Source: Planctomycetota bacterium
GTDB lineage: Bacteria > Planctomycetota > UBA1135 > GCA-002686595
Reading direction: 5' to 3'
Assembly (NCBI GenBank): GCA_016709875.1
Contig: JADJLZ010000005.1
Span: 186,001 to 250,000, forward strand
Length of the DNA stretch: 64,000 bases
Shown here: positions 18,173 through 26,979 of the stretch, piece by piece
How positions within the stretch are numbered: the first letter of the stretch is position 1
Layout of the letters: each line of letters begins with the position of its first letter
The notes under the pieces: model-generated
Told to the model about the DNA's origin: nothing
Database searches by the model: none
What the model saw: the letters and a program-made list of their open reading frames with translations, nothing else
Position numbers and translations under genes: made by a program

Positions 18173-19411
18173 CTAGTTGCGCGTCGCGAGCTCGAGCAGC
18201 TCGGCGAGGTGCAGCACGCGCACGTCAAGGCCCGCGCGCCGGACGCCCGCGTCCCACTGCATGTGGCAGCCGGGATTGGATGTGACCAGTGTGCGCGCCC
18301 CGCTCGCGCGCAGCGCCTCGAGCTTGCCTTCGAGGAGCGCGCTCGACTCCGAGGCGTGAGTGAGCGACCACGCGCCGGCCGAGCCGCAGCAGTCCTCCGA
18401 GCCCGCGAGCTCGACGCGTGTGACGCCCGGCAGGAGCGCGAGCAGCGCACGCGGTTCGCGGCGTACGCCCTGCGCATGGCACAGGTGGCAGGGATCGTCC
18501 CAGGCGATGGGGGAGAGCTCGGCGAGCTCGCTCGAGGCGCGCATGCGCGCGGCGAGGAGCGAGCGCTGCGGTTCGCGCGCGAGCAGTTGCGAGAAGTCGA
18601 GTGTGCGCGCGGAGAGCGCGGCGGCGCGCGCGTGCCAGGGGTCGGCCTCCTCGAAGAGCGCCGCGAGCTCCTTCAGGTGCGCGCCGCAGCCGGCGCTGTT
18701 GGAGACGAGCGGCAGCGGCGCGCCCCGCTCGTCGCAGAGCGCTTCCGAGGCCTCGATCGCCTCGCGCGCGAGGGCGCGCGCGCCCGAGCTCTCGCCGCTG
18801 TGCGCGTGCAGCGAGCCGCAGCAGAAGAGCTGTGGCGTGGCGCGCACCTCGCAGCCCGCGCGCGCGAGCACGGCGGCGGTGGCGCGGTTCACGCCGCCGA
18901 AGATCTCGGACATGACGCAGCCCTCGAGCATCAGGACGGCGCTCGTGCGCTCGCCCTCGGCCGGCGTCAGCGTGGGCTGGTAGGCGCGTTCGGCGCGCAG
19001 CGGCATGCGCGCGGGAGCGAAGACGCGTGCGAGCGCCGCGGCGAGCGAGAGCGCTCCGCGGTCGCGCAGCAGCACGCCGAAGCCGATGGCACGCGCCAGG
19101 CGCACGTGCAGCGGTCGCTTCTCGAGCGCTGCGAGTCCCGCGCGCGTGTGCTCCATCAGCGCACCAAACTTCACGCCCGAGGGGCAGACGCTCTCGCAGT
19201 GCCGGCACAGCAGGCAGAAGTCCATCTCGTGCGCGAAGTCCGCGTCGGCCTGGATCTCGCCCTCCGCGAGCGAACGCATCAGGTGGATGCGGCCGCGCGG
19301 GCTCGAAGGTTCACGCCCGGTCAGGCGGTAGGTCGGGCAGGTGTTGAGGCACAATCCGCAGTGCACGCAGTCGAGACTCTTCGCGTAGTCGATGATCGTG
19401 CGCGCGTCCAT
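18173..19411 (-). CDS. glcF: Glycolate oxidase iron-sulfur subunit GlcF
   Basis: This 412-residue subunit carries two 4Fe-4S ferredoxin motifs near the N-terminus: C15, C18, C21, C25 (CVHCGLCLNTCP) and C66, C69, C72, C76 (CLLCRHCESVCP). Two CCG domains follow (FCCGSLHAHSGE and DCCGSAGAW, with partner cysteines in SNSAGCGAHLKE and SNPGCHMQW). In glycolate oxidase this subunit passes electrons from the FAD subunits GlcD and GlcE towards the membrane quinone pool. It is the last gene of the glcD-glcE-glcF set; its ATG overlaps the glcE stop as TGATG. All cluster ligands are present. Confidence 0.93.
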   Translation of the reverse strand: MDARTIIDYAKSLDCVHCGLCLNTCPTYRLTGREPSSPRGRIHLMRSLAEGEIQADADFAHEMDFCLLCRHCESVCPSGVKFGALMEHTRAGLAALEKRPLHVRLARAIGFGVLLRDRGALSLAAALARVFAPARMPLRAERAYQPTLTPAEGERTSAVLMLEGCVMSEIFGGVNRATAAVLARAGCEVRATPQLFCCGSLHAHSGESSGARALAREAIEASEALCDERGAPLPLVSNSAGCGAHLKELAALFEEADPWHARAAALSARTLDFSQLLAREPQRSLLAARMRASSELAELSPIAWDDPCHLCHAQGVRREPRALLALLPGVTRVELAGSEDCCGSAGAWSLTHASESSALLEGKLEALRASGARTLVTSNPGCHMQWDAGVRRAGLDVRVLHLAELLELATRN

Positions 19412-20454
19412 CAGCCGACCTCCGCCAGCACGCCGTGCGGGTCGAGCGCCTGCTTGATGCGCCGGTCGAGCGTACGCTGCGGTCGTTCGGCAGCGGGCGG
19501 CGCGCCTTCGATCTGCGCCGTCACCACGCCGGGCAGCACGAGGCAGCGGCCGCGCGCGCGAGAGAGCAGCTCACCAAGTCCGGTGGGCAGGCATTCCAGG
19601 CGCGTGCACGCCCCCTCGGGCGTGTGCGTGTTCGCGAACGTGCGCGCGGCGGTGAGCGCAGCTTCGCCTTCGAGCGTTGCGGCGTGCTGCACGAGCGCGA
19701 GCTCCTCGGCGACGACCTCCTCGGCTCCTCCGAGCAGCACTCCGAGCTCCCAGCCGTTCTCGACCCGTCCGAGCGCCAGGATCAGCGGGCGGATCGCGCC
19801 GCGCCATGCGGCCTCGAGCCACTCGCGGCCCTCGCCCGGCACTTGCAGCCAGGCGTACCTGCGCGGCGCGGAAAAGAGCCGCAGCGAGGCCTCGAGCACG
19901 ACGCACAAGCTGCCGTGCGCGCCCGTGTAGAGCCGGTGCATGTCGTAGCCCGTGACGTTCTTCACCAGGCGCCCGCCGCTCTTCACGACCGTCCCGTCGC
20001 CGAGCGCGACACGCAGTCCGAGCACGTGGTGACGCAGCGGGCCGAAGCGCAGCCGGTCGAGGCCGGATTGGCCGGCCGAGATCGCGCCACCCAGGCTCGT
20101 GCGTTCCTCGCGCGCGACGAAAGGCGTCAACCAGTGGCGTTCGGCCGCCGTCCGGGCGCGCAGATGAGCCAGCGTCGTCCCCGCGCGCGCCGTGATCACG
20201 CCCTCGTCGGGCTCGTACTCGACGATGCCGGAGAGCGCGCGCGTCGTGAGTGCGAAATCGGCCACGCTGCTCGCACGCCAGGCGAGCTTGGTACCAAAGC
20301 CGAGCGGCAGGACGCACAGATGTTCGCGCGTGGCAAGGCGCAGCAGCGCGCAGAGCTGTTCCTCGTCGCGCGGCTCGGCGAGCGGCAGAGCGCCCAGCGA
20401 GGAGACTTGCGCCGCGCCGATCTCGCGCTCGAGGAGTGTGCGCGGATCGCTCAC
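19411..20454 (-). CDS. glcE: Glycolate oxidase FAD-binding subunit GlcE
   Basis: This 347-residue FAD-binding PCMH-type protein has LPLGFGTKLAW, TLGGAISAGQSG-like (TSLGGAISAGQSGLDRLRFG) and GGRLVKNVTGYDMHRLYTGA, all typical of GlcE. It lacks the long catalytic C-terminal domain of GlcD, as expected for this accessory flavin subunit. The start is GTG 20454, overlapping the glcD stop as GTGA; no ATG gives a complete N-terminus. The stop overlaps glcF (TGATG). It acts with GlcD and GlcF to oxidise glycolate to glyoxylate. Confidence 0.9.
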   Translation of the reverse strand: MSDPRTLLEREIGAAQVSSLGALPLAEPRDEEQLCALLRLATREHLCVLPLGFGTKLAWRASSVADFALTTRALSGIVEYEPDEGVITARAGTTLAHLRARTAAERHWLTPFVAREERTSLGGAISAGQSGLDRLRFGPLRHHVLGLRVALGDGTVVKSGGRLVKNVTGYDMHRLYTGAHGSLCVVLEASLRLFSAPRRYAWLQVPGEGREWLEAAWRGAIRPLILALGRVENGWELGVLLGGAEEVVAEELALVQHAATLEGEAALTAARTFANTHTPEGACTRLECLPTGLGELLSRARGRCLVLPGVVTAQIEGAPPAAERPQRTLDRRIKQALDPHGVLAEVG

Positions 20455-21854
20455 GTGCGCGTCTCCATGCAGGCGCGCATCGGGATCAGTTTGCCCGGAT
20501 TCATGCGGCACTCTGGATCCCAGGCCTCGCGTGCACGGCACATCGCGGCGAGATCCTCGCGCGTGAAGAGCCATTCCATCGCTCCGATCTTCTCCAGGCC
20601 GATCCCGTGCTCGCCCGAGAGCGTGCCACCGGCGGCGAGGCAGGCTTTCAGGATCGCGTCGCCCGCGTCGAGCACGCGCGCGAGTTCTTCCTTGTCGCGC
20701 CGGTCGTAGGAGATGTTCGGGTGCAGGTTGCCGTCGCCGGCGTGGAACACGTTGGCGACCTTGAGGCCGCGCGCCTCGCAGATCGCGGTCGTCTCGCGCA
20801 CCAACTCGCGCAGCTTGCGGCGCGGCACGACGGCGTCGCACACGTACAGGTCCGGCGCCACACGTCCCATCGCGCCGTAGGCGCCCTTGCGCCCGGCCCA
20901 CAGGCGCGTGCGCTCGGCTGGATCGCGTGCGCGGCGCAGCTCGAAGGCTCCGCGGGCGCGCACGAGCGGCTCCAGGATGCGCGCCTGCGCCGCGACCTCG
21001 CTCTCGCGGCCCTCGAGCTCGAGCAGCAGCACCGCGCCGGCTTCCTTGGGGTAGCCCGCGCGCAGCACGCTCGCTTCGACGGCCTCGATCGTGAGCTGGT
21101 CGAGGATCTCGATCGCCGAAGGCTCTGCGCGCGCGCGGATGAGATCGCTGACGCACTCGCAGGCCTCGTCGAGCTCGCGGAAGAGCGCCAGCCAGGTTTC
21201 GACGACCGGTGGCGTCTGCGTCAGGCGCAGCGTGAGCTCGGTCGCGACCCCCAGCATGCCCTCGCTGCCGGTGAAGAAGCCGACCAGATCGAGACCCTCG
21301 GGCTCCGCGCGCGCCTTCGAGAGGTCGAGCACCTCGCCCTGTGGCGTCACGATCACGAGTCCGAGCACGTGCCGCGTCGTCGTGCCGTGCCGAAAGCAGT
21401 GCGGGCCGCCGGAGTTTTCGGCGACGTTGCCGCCGAGCGTGCAGGCCTTCTGGCTCGAGGGATCGGGCGCGTAGAAGAGACCGAGTTGCTCGACCGCGTG
21501 CGAGAGGTCGACGTTGACCACGCCGGCCTGCACGCGCGCGAAGCGGTTGCGCTCGTCGATCTCGAGGATCGCGCGCATGCGCGAGGTGCCGATCAGAACC
21601 CCGTGCTCGACCGGCGTCGCGCCGCCCGAGAGGCCCGTACCCGCGCCACGCGCGACGATCGGCACGTGCGCCTCATCCAGCAGGCGCATGCAGCGCGCCG
21701 TCTCGTCCGTGTTGCGCGGCAGCAGCACGAGTTCGGGCAACTGGCGCGCGAAAGCCAGGCCGTCGCACTCGTAGGGCACGCGCTGGTTGCGCCGCTCGAC
21801 GAGCCCGGCTTCGCCGAGGATCTCGCGCAAGCCGCGCAGCAGTCCGGGATCCAT
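20451..21854 (-). CDS. glcD: Glycolate oxidase catalytic FAD subunit GlcD
   Basis: This 467-residue FAD-linked oxidase of the GlcD family oxidises 2-hydroxy acids, classically glycolate. The PCMH FAD domain shows VPIVARGAGTGLSGGA and CTLGGNVAENSGGPHCFRHG. The C-terminal cap shows VFHAGDGNLHPNISYD and the ending GGTLSGEHGIGLEKI, with metal-binding histidines. The start ATG (21852-21854) overlaps the stop of the ABC permease gene (TGATG), so the glc genes appear to be the distal part of a longer operon. D-lactate dehydrogenase specificity is possible, but the glcE/glcF partners favour glycolate. Confidence 0.92.
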   Translation of the reverse strand: MDPGLLRGLREILGEAGLVERRNQRVPYECDGLAFARQLPELVLLPRNTDETARCMRLLDEAHVPIVARGAGTGLSGGATPVEHGVLIGTSRMRAILEIDERNRFARVQAGVVNVDLSHAVEQLGLFYAPDPSSQKACTLGGNVAENSGGPHCFRHGTTTRHVLGLVIVTPQGEVLDLSKARAEPEGLDLVGFFTGSEGMLGVATELTLRLTQTPPVVETWLALFRELDEACECVSDLIRARAEPSAIEILDQLTIEAVEASVLRAGYPKEAGAVLLLELEGRESEVAAQARILEPLVRARGAFELRRARDPAERTRLWAGRKGAYGAMGRVAPDLYVCDAVVPRRKLRELVRETTAICEARGLKVANVFHAGDGNLHPNISYDRRDKEELARVLDAGDAILKACLAAGGTLSGEHGIGLEKIGAMEWLFTREDLAAMCRAREAWDPECRMNPGKLIPMRACMETRT

Positions 21855-23284
21855 CAGAAGTCGATGCGTTTCAGACGCCAGGCCGCGAGCAGGAACAGGA
21901 GCAGCGCGAACACGAGCGAGCTGCCGATCGAGAAGAAGATGTTGTGGCGCAGCGGGCCGGTCCAGGAGAGCTTGCGCTCGTACCAGCGCGCCGGGTCCAT
22001 GCCGCGCGGATCGTTCTCGTCCAGGCGCATGCGCTGCACCAGGGACTGCAGTTCGCGGCCGGCGTTTTCGCGCGCCCGCACCTCGAGCACCAGCATCCAA
22101 TCGCCCAGGCTCAGGAACCCGGTCGCGCAACTGGGTGCGCTGCCGCCCGTGCTCTCGGTCCAGCACACCATCTCAGGATGCAGCCCGGGGCCCGGTTCGA
22201 AGTCGGGCGAGGCGACGATCGTGGCGCCGGACTTGGTGACCTGCGCGGCGAGCGCCTTGGCCGCCGTGTACTTCGAACGCCGCTTCCCGTCGAGCAGCCG
22301 CGCCTCCCGCCGCAGCACGAGGCTCGCGCCGCTGTCGCCGGCCGAGGCCTTCCAGCGCGCGGGCTCGTGCTCGAGATCGCGCTTGCCCGTCGCGCCTTCG
22401 AGTTCGAATCCCTCGGGCGACTCGAGGACGCTCGTGCCCGTGACGCCGTCTTCCAGCAGGGCCGGGCGCTCGGTGATCACGCGCCGCAGCTTGCGCACGA
22501 TCAGGTCGGCGTCCGTGGTCTTCGGCAGCGTGAAATGCAGCGCGTCCAGGCTGTGGTAGAGGATCGGCGGGACCTTGTCCTCGTGCACCGCGTCGGGATC
22601 CTGGTCGTTGCGGGCCAGATCACCCTGTTCGCGCGCGTAGTCCGAGAGGATCCAGATGTTGTGCACGCAGCCGTTGAGCGTGAAGAAGAGCATCGTCACG
22701 AGCAGCGCGGCGACCGAGTTGCGCGTGATCACGCCCACGAGCACGGAGACCGCGTGCACGAGCGCGAAGATGTAGACGATGGTCAGGATCGTCCACAGGA
22801 AGGCGGGGTCGCTGCGCCCGGAGACGAGCAGCAGTCCGACGTGCATCCCGACCACGAGCGTGGCCGCAAGGATCGCGACGAAGAGCACGCCCGCGCAGTA
22901 GCGCGCGAAGAGCAGCGCGACCCGGCCGACCGGGCGCGAGAACACGACGTCCGCGGCGCCCTTCTCGAGCATGCGCGGGACGAAGAAGGCCGTGGCGGCG
23001 ATGCTGAAGAGGATCCCGATCGTGCCGGCGAGGCCGCCCACGACCAGCTCCTGGAACTTCTCGACGATCAGGTCGGGGTTCGAGTTGTGCCCCACGAGCC
23101 AGGCGAGGTTCTCCCAGGGCACGGTCTTCATGCCGAAGAGGATCACGAAGCCCTCCTCGCGCGCGCCGAATACGAAGGTCGGCAGCACGAGCACGATCAC
23201 GAGCACCACGAGGATGCGGAAGACCTTGTTGTCGAGCACCTGGTAGTAGGCGTCGAGGAACAGCGCGCGCACGGTCGGCGACAT
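21854..23284 (-). CDS. ABC transporter permease (ABC-2-like)
   Basis: This 476-residue polytopic protein has membrane segments near residues 24-42, 78-100, 120-145 and 160-205, and one at the C-terminus (SLVFALLLFLLAAWRLKRID). A large hydrophilic region (~230-440) lies between the last two groups and is probably extracytoplasmic. This matches ABC-2-like permeases with a long inserted domain. The stop overlaps glcD (TGATG) and the start ATG overlaps the ATPase gene's stop, so ATPase and permease form one export system. The cargo is unknown. Confidence 0.82.
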   Translation of the reverse strand: MSPTVRALFLDAYYQVLDNKVFRILVVLVIVLVLPTFVFGAREEGFVILFGMKTVPWENLAWLVGHNSNPDLIVEKFQELVVGGLAGTIGILFSIAATAFFVPRMLEKGAADVVFSRPVGRVALLFARYCAGVLFVAILAATLVVGMHVGLLLVSGRSDPAFLWTILTIVYIFALVHAVSVLVGVITRNSVAALLVTMLFFTLNGCVHNIWILSDYAREQGDLARNDQDPDAVHEDKVPPILYHSLDALHFTLPKTTDADLIVRKLRRVITERPALLEDGVTGTSVLESPEGFELEGATGKRDLEHEPARWKASAGDSGASLVLRREARLLDGKRRSKYTAAKALAAQVTKSGATIVASPDFEPGPGLHPEMVCWTESTGGSAPSCATGFLSLGDWMLVLEVRARENAGRELQSLVQRMRLDENDPRGMDPARWYERKLSWTGPLRHNIFFSIGSSLVFALLLFLLAAWRLKRIDF

Positions 23285-24225
23285 CAGCGCGGCCCTCCCT
23301 GGTCCTTGAGCATGCCCACGAAGGCCTCCTCGAGGCTCAGTTTGCGCGGCTGAACGGCGCGGATCGAGACGCCCGCACTGCGCAGGCGGTCGATGCAGCG
23401 GTCGAGCTCCGCGTCGTCGTTGAGCGCCAGCTCGAAGCCGCCCGGCTGAGGCACGAGCGCGCTGCCGATCCCCGCCAGGAGGCTGGCGAGATCCGCGGGC
23501 ACCTGCTTCAGCTCGAAGCGCACCGAACCGGTGCGTGGCGTGAGCTCGGCCATCGTGCCCTCGCGCAGGATCTTTCCGCGCGAGAGGATCACGACGCGGT
23601 CGCAGATCATCTCGACCTCCATCAGGAGGTGCGAGTTGAGGAACAGCGTCACGCCCTTGTTCTTCAGCCGGAGCACGATCTCGCGGATCGCCATGCGCCC
23701 GACCGGGTCGACGCCATCGGTGGGCTCGTCGAGGAACACGAGCTCGGGCTCGTGGATCAGCGCCTGCGCGAGGCCGATGCGCTGCTGCATGCCCTTGGAG
23801 TACTCGCTGATCTTGCGTCCGGCAGCGTCGCGCATGCCGACCAGCTCGAGCTGCTTCTCGATGCGGTCGTCGATCTCGCTCTTCGCGCAGCCGCTCATTT
23901 GCGCGAACAGGCGCAGCATCTGGCGGCCCGTGAGATAACCGGGCAGGCGGTGCGCTTCGGGCAGGTAGCCGATGCGCCGGCGCACGCTTGCGTCCTCGCA
24001 GGACTGGCCCAGGATCTCGACCTCGCCGTGCGTGCGATGCACCAGGCCGAGGAAGATCTTCACCATCGTGGTCTTGCCCGCGCCGTTGGGCCCGAGCAGG
24101 CCGAAGACGCTGCCGCGGCCGACCTCGAGGCTGACGCCGTCGAGTGCGGGGAACCCCTCGCCGCCGAAGAGGCCCTTCCTGTAGAGCTTCCTGAGCTCGC
24201 GCGCGCGGATCAGCGATGCTTGCAT
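23284..24225 (-). CDS. ABC transporter ATP-binding protein
   Basis: This 313-residue ABC-2-type ATPase has Walker A GPNGAGKTT, signature YSKGMQQRIGLAQAL, Walker B LVFLDEPTDGVDP and the H-loop LNSHLLMEVE. About 90 C-terminal residues after the nucleotide domain are of the regulatory type seen in CcmA/YadG-like ATPases. It should power the adjacent permease (1-bp overlap). ATG 24225 was chosen because it gives the normal family start, 4 bp after the ROK kinase stop. Residues GLFGGEGFPALDGVSLEV show a small N-terminal insertion seen in some planctomycete homologues, by memory only. Confidence 0.9.
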   Translation of the reverse strand: MQASLIRARELRKLYRKGLFGGEGFPALDGVSLEVGRGSVFGLLGPNGAGKTTMVKIFLGLVHRTHGEVEILGQSCEDASVRRRIGYLPEAHRLPGYLTGRQMLRLFAQMSGCAKSEIDDRIEKQLELVGMRDAAGRKISEYSKGMQQRIGLAQALIHEPELVFLDEPTDGVDPVGRMAIREIVLRLKNKGVTLFLNSHLLMEVEMICDRVVILSRGKILREGTMAELTPRTGSVRFELKQVPADLASLLAGIGSALVPQPGGFELALNDDAELDRCIDRLRSAGVSIRAVQPRKLSLEEAFVGMLKDQGGPR

Positions 24226-24229
24226 GGTT

Positions 24230-25141
24230 TCAGGCCCGAGAACGCAGCATCCCAAGCCGGGCCGCGCCGATCCAGCCTGCGTCCGCGCCGAGCTCGGCCT
24301 GCGCCACGCGCACGCTCGCGAGGCGCTCGCCGTAGCAGCGCTCGGCGATGCCCTCGCGCACGCCGGGCAGCATCACGTCGAGCGCCGCTCCGAAGCCTCC
24401 GCCGACGACGAAACAGCGCAGGTCGAGGATCGAGATCGCGCTCGCGAGCCCGCGGCCGAGGTCGCGCCCGATGGCGACGAGCAGCTCGCGTTCGGGGCCG
24501 ACGGCTGCGCGCGCCTCCTGCGCGAGGCGCACGAGGTTCCCGGGGGCGCTGCGTGGCAGCCCGGCCGCCTGCGCGCGGCGCGAGGCCGCGCTGGCCGAGG
24601 CGAGCTGTTCGAGGCAGCCGCGCGAGCCGCAGCCGCAGCGCGGACCGTCCGGGTCGACGACGACGTGGCCGATCTCGCCTGCCATCCCGCCGGGGCCCGC
24701 GTAGAGCCCGCCATCGAGGATCAGGCCTCCGCCGACGCCCGTGCCGAGCGTCACGAAGAGCAGGTCGCGCTCGTTGCGTCCGCAGCCGAGCCAGTGCTCG
24801 CCGATCGCCGCTGCGTTGGCGTCGTTCTCCAGGTGCACACTCGAAGCGGGCAGCGCGAGGCGCTGCGCGAGCTCCGCCACGAGCCTCACGCGCTCGATCA
24901 CGGCCAGGTTCGGGCTCTGCAACACGCGGCCGCCGGCGATGTCGACCAGGCCGGGGACGCCCATGCCCACGCTCGATTGCGCGCCGAGATCGCGGGCGAG
25001 CTGCGCCATGCGGTCGAGCAGGTCGGAAGCGCCGCGCTCGAGTGCCGAGGGGATCTCGCGCCGTGCGACGATCTTGCCCTCCGACGAGATCGCGCCGGCC
25101 TTGATCGCCGTCCCGCCCAGATCGATGCCGACGAGCAGCAT
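24230..25141 (-). CDS. ROK family sugar kinase (glucokinase-like)
   Basis: This 303-residue ROK kinase has phosphate-binding DLGGT at residues 7-11, the substrate segment ENDANAAAIGE (105-115), TLGTGVGGG (131-139), and EIGH (156-159) with the zinc motif CGCGSRGCLEQ (C169, C171, C176). These residues are complete, so catalytic activity on a hexose (glucose or N-acetylhexosamine) with ATP is expected. It lies 11 bp downstream of the glycogen-synthase homologue and just upstream of the ABC ATPase on the same strand. That placing suggests a link to glycogen or glucose metabolism. Confidence 0.9.
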   Translation of the reverse strand: MLLVGIDLGGTAIKAGAISSEGKIVARREIPSALERGASDLLDRMAQLARDLGAQSSVGMGVPGLVDIAGGRVLQSPNLAVIERVRLVAELAQRLALPASSVHLENDANAAAIGEHWLGCGRNERDLLFVTLGTGVGGGLILDGGLYAGPGGMAGEIGHVVVDPDGPRCGCGSRGCLEQLASASAASRRAQAAGLPRSAPGNLVRLAQEARAAVGPERELLVAIGRDLGRGLASAISILDLRCFVVGGGFGAALDVMLPGVREGIAERCYGERLASVRVAQAELGADAGWIGAARLGMLRSRA

Positions 25142-25152
25142 CTGCGCCCCCC

Positions 25153-26637
25153 CTAGTCGTCCGACTGGCTCTTCACACGCCGCGTCACGCGGCGGTAGGC
25201 CTTCAAGTAGGTCTGAGCGGTCGTCTGCCAGGAGAAGTCCTGCTTGAGGCAGCGCACCACGATCGAGCGCCAATCGGCAGCTTCCTTGTAGTGCTTGCGC
25301 GCGAGGTCGACGCCTTCGAGCAGTCCGTCGCCGGAGTAGCTGCGGAAGCAGATGCCTGTGCCCTTGCGCGGGTCTTTCTCGATGTCGATGACGGTGTCGT
25401 CGAGGCCGCTCGAGCCGTAGACGATCGGCACCACGCCGTAGCGCATCCCGATCGCGACCAGCGCGTTCGAGGAGTGGTAGTGCGAGGGCAGGATCAGCAA
25501 GTCCGCACCGCCGAGCAGCGTGTGCGCGCTGTTGACCTGGTAGCCCTCGATCAGGCGGCAGCGCCCGGCGAAGGTCTGCTCCATCGTCTTGACGCGCTCG
25601 AGGATGTCGTGCTTGCCCGAGCCCATCAGCACGACCTCGACGTTGCGCTCGAGCACGGAGGTGAGCACCTCGGCCAGGATGTCGAAGCCGCTGTCGGCAT
25701 CGAAGCGGCCGATCACCGCGGCGAGCGCGATGCGCGGCCCGTTGTCGAGGCCCAGCGCCTGCTGCAGCGAGGTCTTGCACTTCTTCTTGCCGTTGAGCTC
25801 CTTGTCCTTGACGGAGAAGGTCTGCGGCAGCAGCGGATCGTTGCTCGGATCCCAGGCGCGGTAGTCGATGCCGTGCGTGATGCCGACGAGTTCCTTCGCG
25901 CGCCGCCGGAAGGTGTCCTCGAGGCCGTAGCCGCGATCGGTCTCCTGGATGCGCTGCGCCTGGCTGGGCGAGGAGACGCCGACGATCGTCGCGAACTCCG
26001 CACCCGCCTTCAGGTAGTTGACCTTGCCGTGCAGCTCGACGCCGCGCACGAATTGGAACACCTGGTGGGGCAGTCCGATCTGGGGCAGGATCTCGCGCTC
26101 GAAGGTGCCCTGCATCGCGAGGCTGTGGATCGCGAAGAAGGTGCCCGCGCGCGAGGCGGGGTGGTCGGGGTGCTTGGGGACGTACTCCAGCTCGCGGAAG
26201 AGCGGGATCAGCCCCGTGACCCAGTCCATGCAGTGGATGATCTCGGGCTGGAAGCCGAGCAGGGGCAGGCTCTCCAGCACGGCCCGGCAGAACACGGCGT
26301 AGCGCCGCCAGTTGTCCGGGTAAGGCCCCTCGTCGTCGCCGTAGGGGTGGCGGCCGCGGAAGAACTGCGCGTGGTCGATCAGCACGATCGGGAGATCCCC
26401 GAGCAGCGCTGTGTAGATGGTCAGCGTCGCCTTGCCGGTCCCATCCTTGACCTTGACCTCGCCGACCGACTGGAGGTCCGCGAGCGGCGTCATGGTGACG
26501 TCGGCGTGGAAGGGGAGGAATACCCGTACCTCGCCGCCCTCTTGACGCAGGGTGCGCGCGAGCGACTCCGATACCTCGGCCAGGCTCGTGCGCCGGACGA
26601 GGGATTGGAGTTCGGGTGTGACGAAGGCGATTTTCAA
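25153..26637 (-). CDS. GT5-family glycogen synthase homologue with degenerate catalytic motifs
   Basis: This 494-residue protein has the fold and length of bacterial glycogen synthase (GT5). Structural landmarks are well kept: GRHPYGDDEGPYPDNWRRYA, IIHCMDWVTGLIPLF, FAIHSLAMQGTFE and GITHGIDYRAWDPSNDPLL. Yet key nucleotide-sugar and catalytic motifs differ. The N-terminal KTGGL is RRTSL (residues 15-19). The conserved Arg is present (IGRF) but the Lys five residues on is Ser. The FEPCGL glutamate region is replaced by YHSSNAL in PSHYHSSNALVAIGMRYG. It may have another donor or acceptor, or a non-catalytic role; glycogen synthesis should not be assumed. It is the first gene of a seven-gene minus-strand run. 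Confidence 0.8.
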   Translation of the reverse strand: MKIAFVTPELQSLVRRTSLAEVSESLARTLRQEGGEVRVFLPFHADVTMTPLADLQSVGEVKVKDGTGKATLTIYTALLGDLPIVLIDHAQFFRGRHPYGDDEGPYPDNWRRYAVFCRAVLESLPLLGFQPEIIHCMDWVTGLIPLFRELEYVPKHPDHPASRAGTFFAIHSLAMQGTFEREILPQIGLPHQVFQFVRGVELHGKVNYLKAGAEFATIVGVSSPSQAQRIQETDRGYGLEDTFRRRAKELVGITHGIDYRAWDPSNDPLLPQTFSVKDKELNGKKKCKTSLQQALGLDNGPRIALAAVIGRFDADSGFDILAEVLTSVLERNVEVVLMGSGKHDILERVKTMEQTFAGRCRLIEGYQVNSAHTLLGGADLLILPSHYHSSNALVAIGMRYGVVPIVYGSSGLDDTVIDIEKDPRKGTGICFRSYSGDGLLEGVDLARKHYKEAADWRSIVVRCLKQDFSWQTTAQTYLKAYRRVTRRVKSQSDD

Positions 26638-26979
26638 GCTGATCCTGCCCGGGGAGTCGTTGTGTTGCGGTCGGCCTGGCTACCTGCCAATCCGATCGCA
26701 CTCGTGGCTGCACGGGTCGGGTGCGCGCGACCGACCTGGCCTCGCTCTCCCTGCCGCATCTGCAGGCAGGGATTCCGAGGGCCCGGGGGCCGCGGCGGGT
26801 CACAAGCTAGAAAACTCCTGGCGAGGGCCCCACTTCGGAAATGTGGACAATTGCATAAGGCATTCTTGTAAATACACTTAGGTTGCTCTCATTCTCCTGG
26901 GCCCGCGCGCGCCCCCCGGGCAGAAAAGCGGTCGCTCCCCAGACCCCGGGGCCCGTAGAATCCGGCCGCCAGGACCCCC
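26638..26979. other. Intergenic region between divergent glgA-like and cyclodeaminase genes
   Basis: These 342 bases hold no gene I can support. They contain an inverted repeat at 26749-26771 (CCCTGCC/GGCAGGG, 9-nt loop), which lies in the leader of the minus-strand gene. A short AT-rich patch at about 26840-26885 stands out from the surrounding GC-rich DNA and probably holds the divergent promoters. Confidence 0.5.
26844..26872 (+). promoter_or_regulatory. Candidate sigma70-like promoter for the cyclodeaminase/gpmA pair
   Basis: TGGACA at 26844-26849 and TGTAAA at 26867-26872 are separated by 17 bases. They lie in the only AT-rich stretch of this intergenic region, about 110 bases before ATG 26980. 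The match is partial in both hexamers. Confidence 0.35.
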
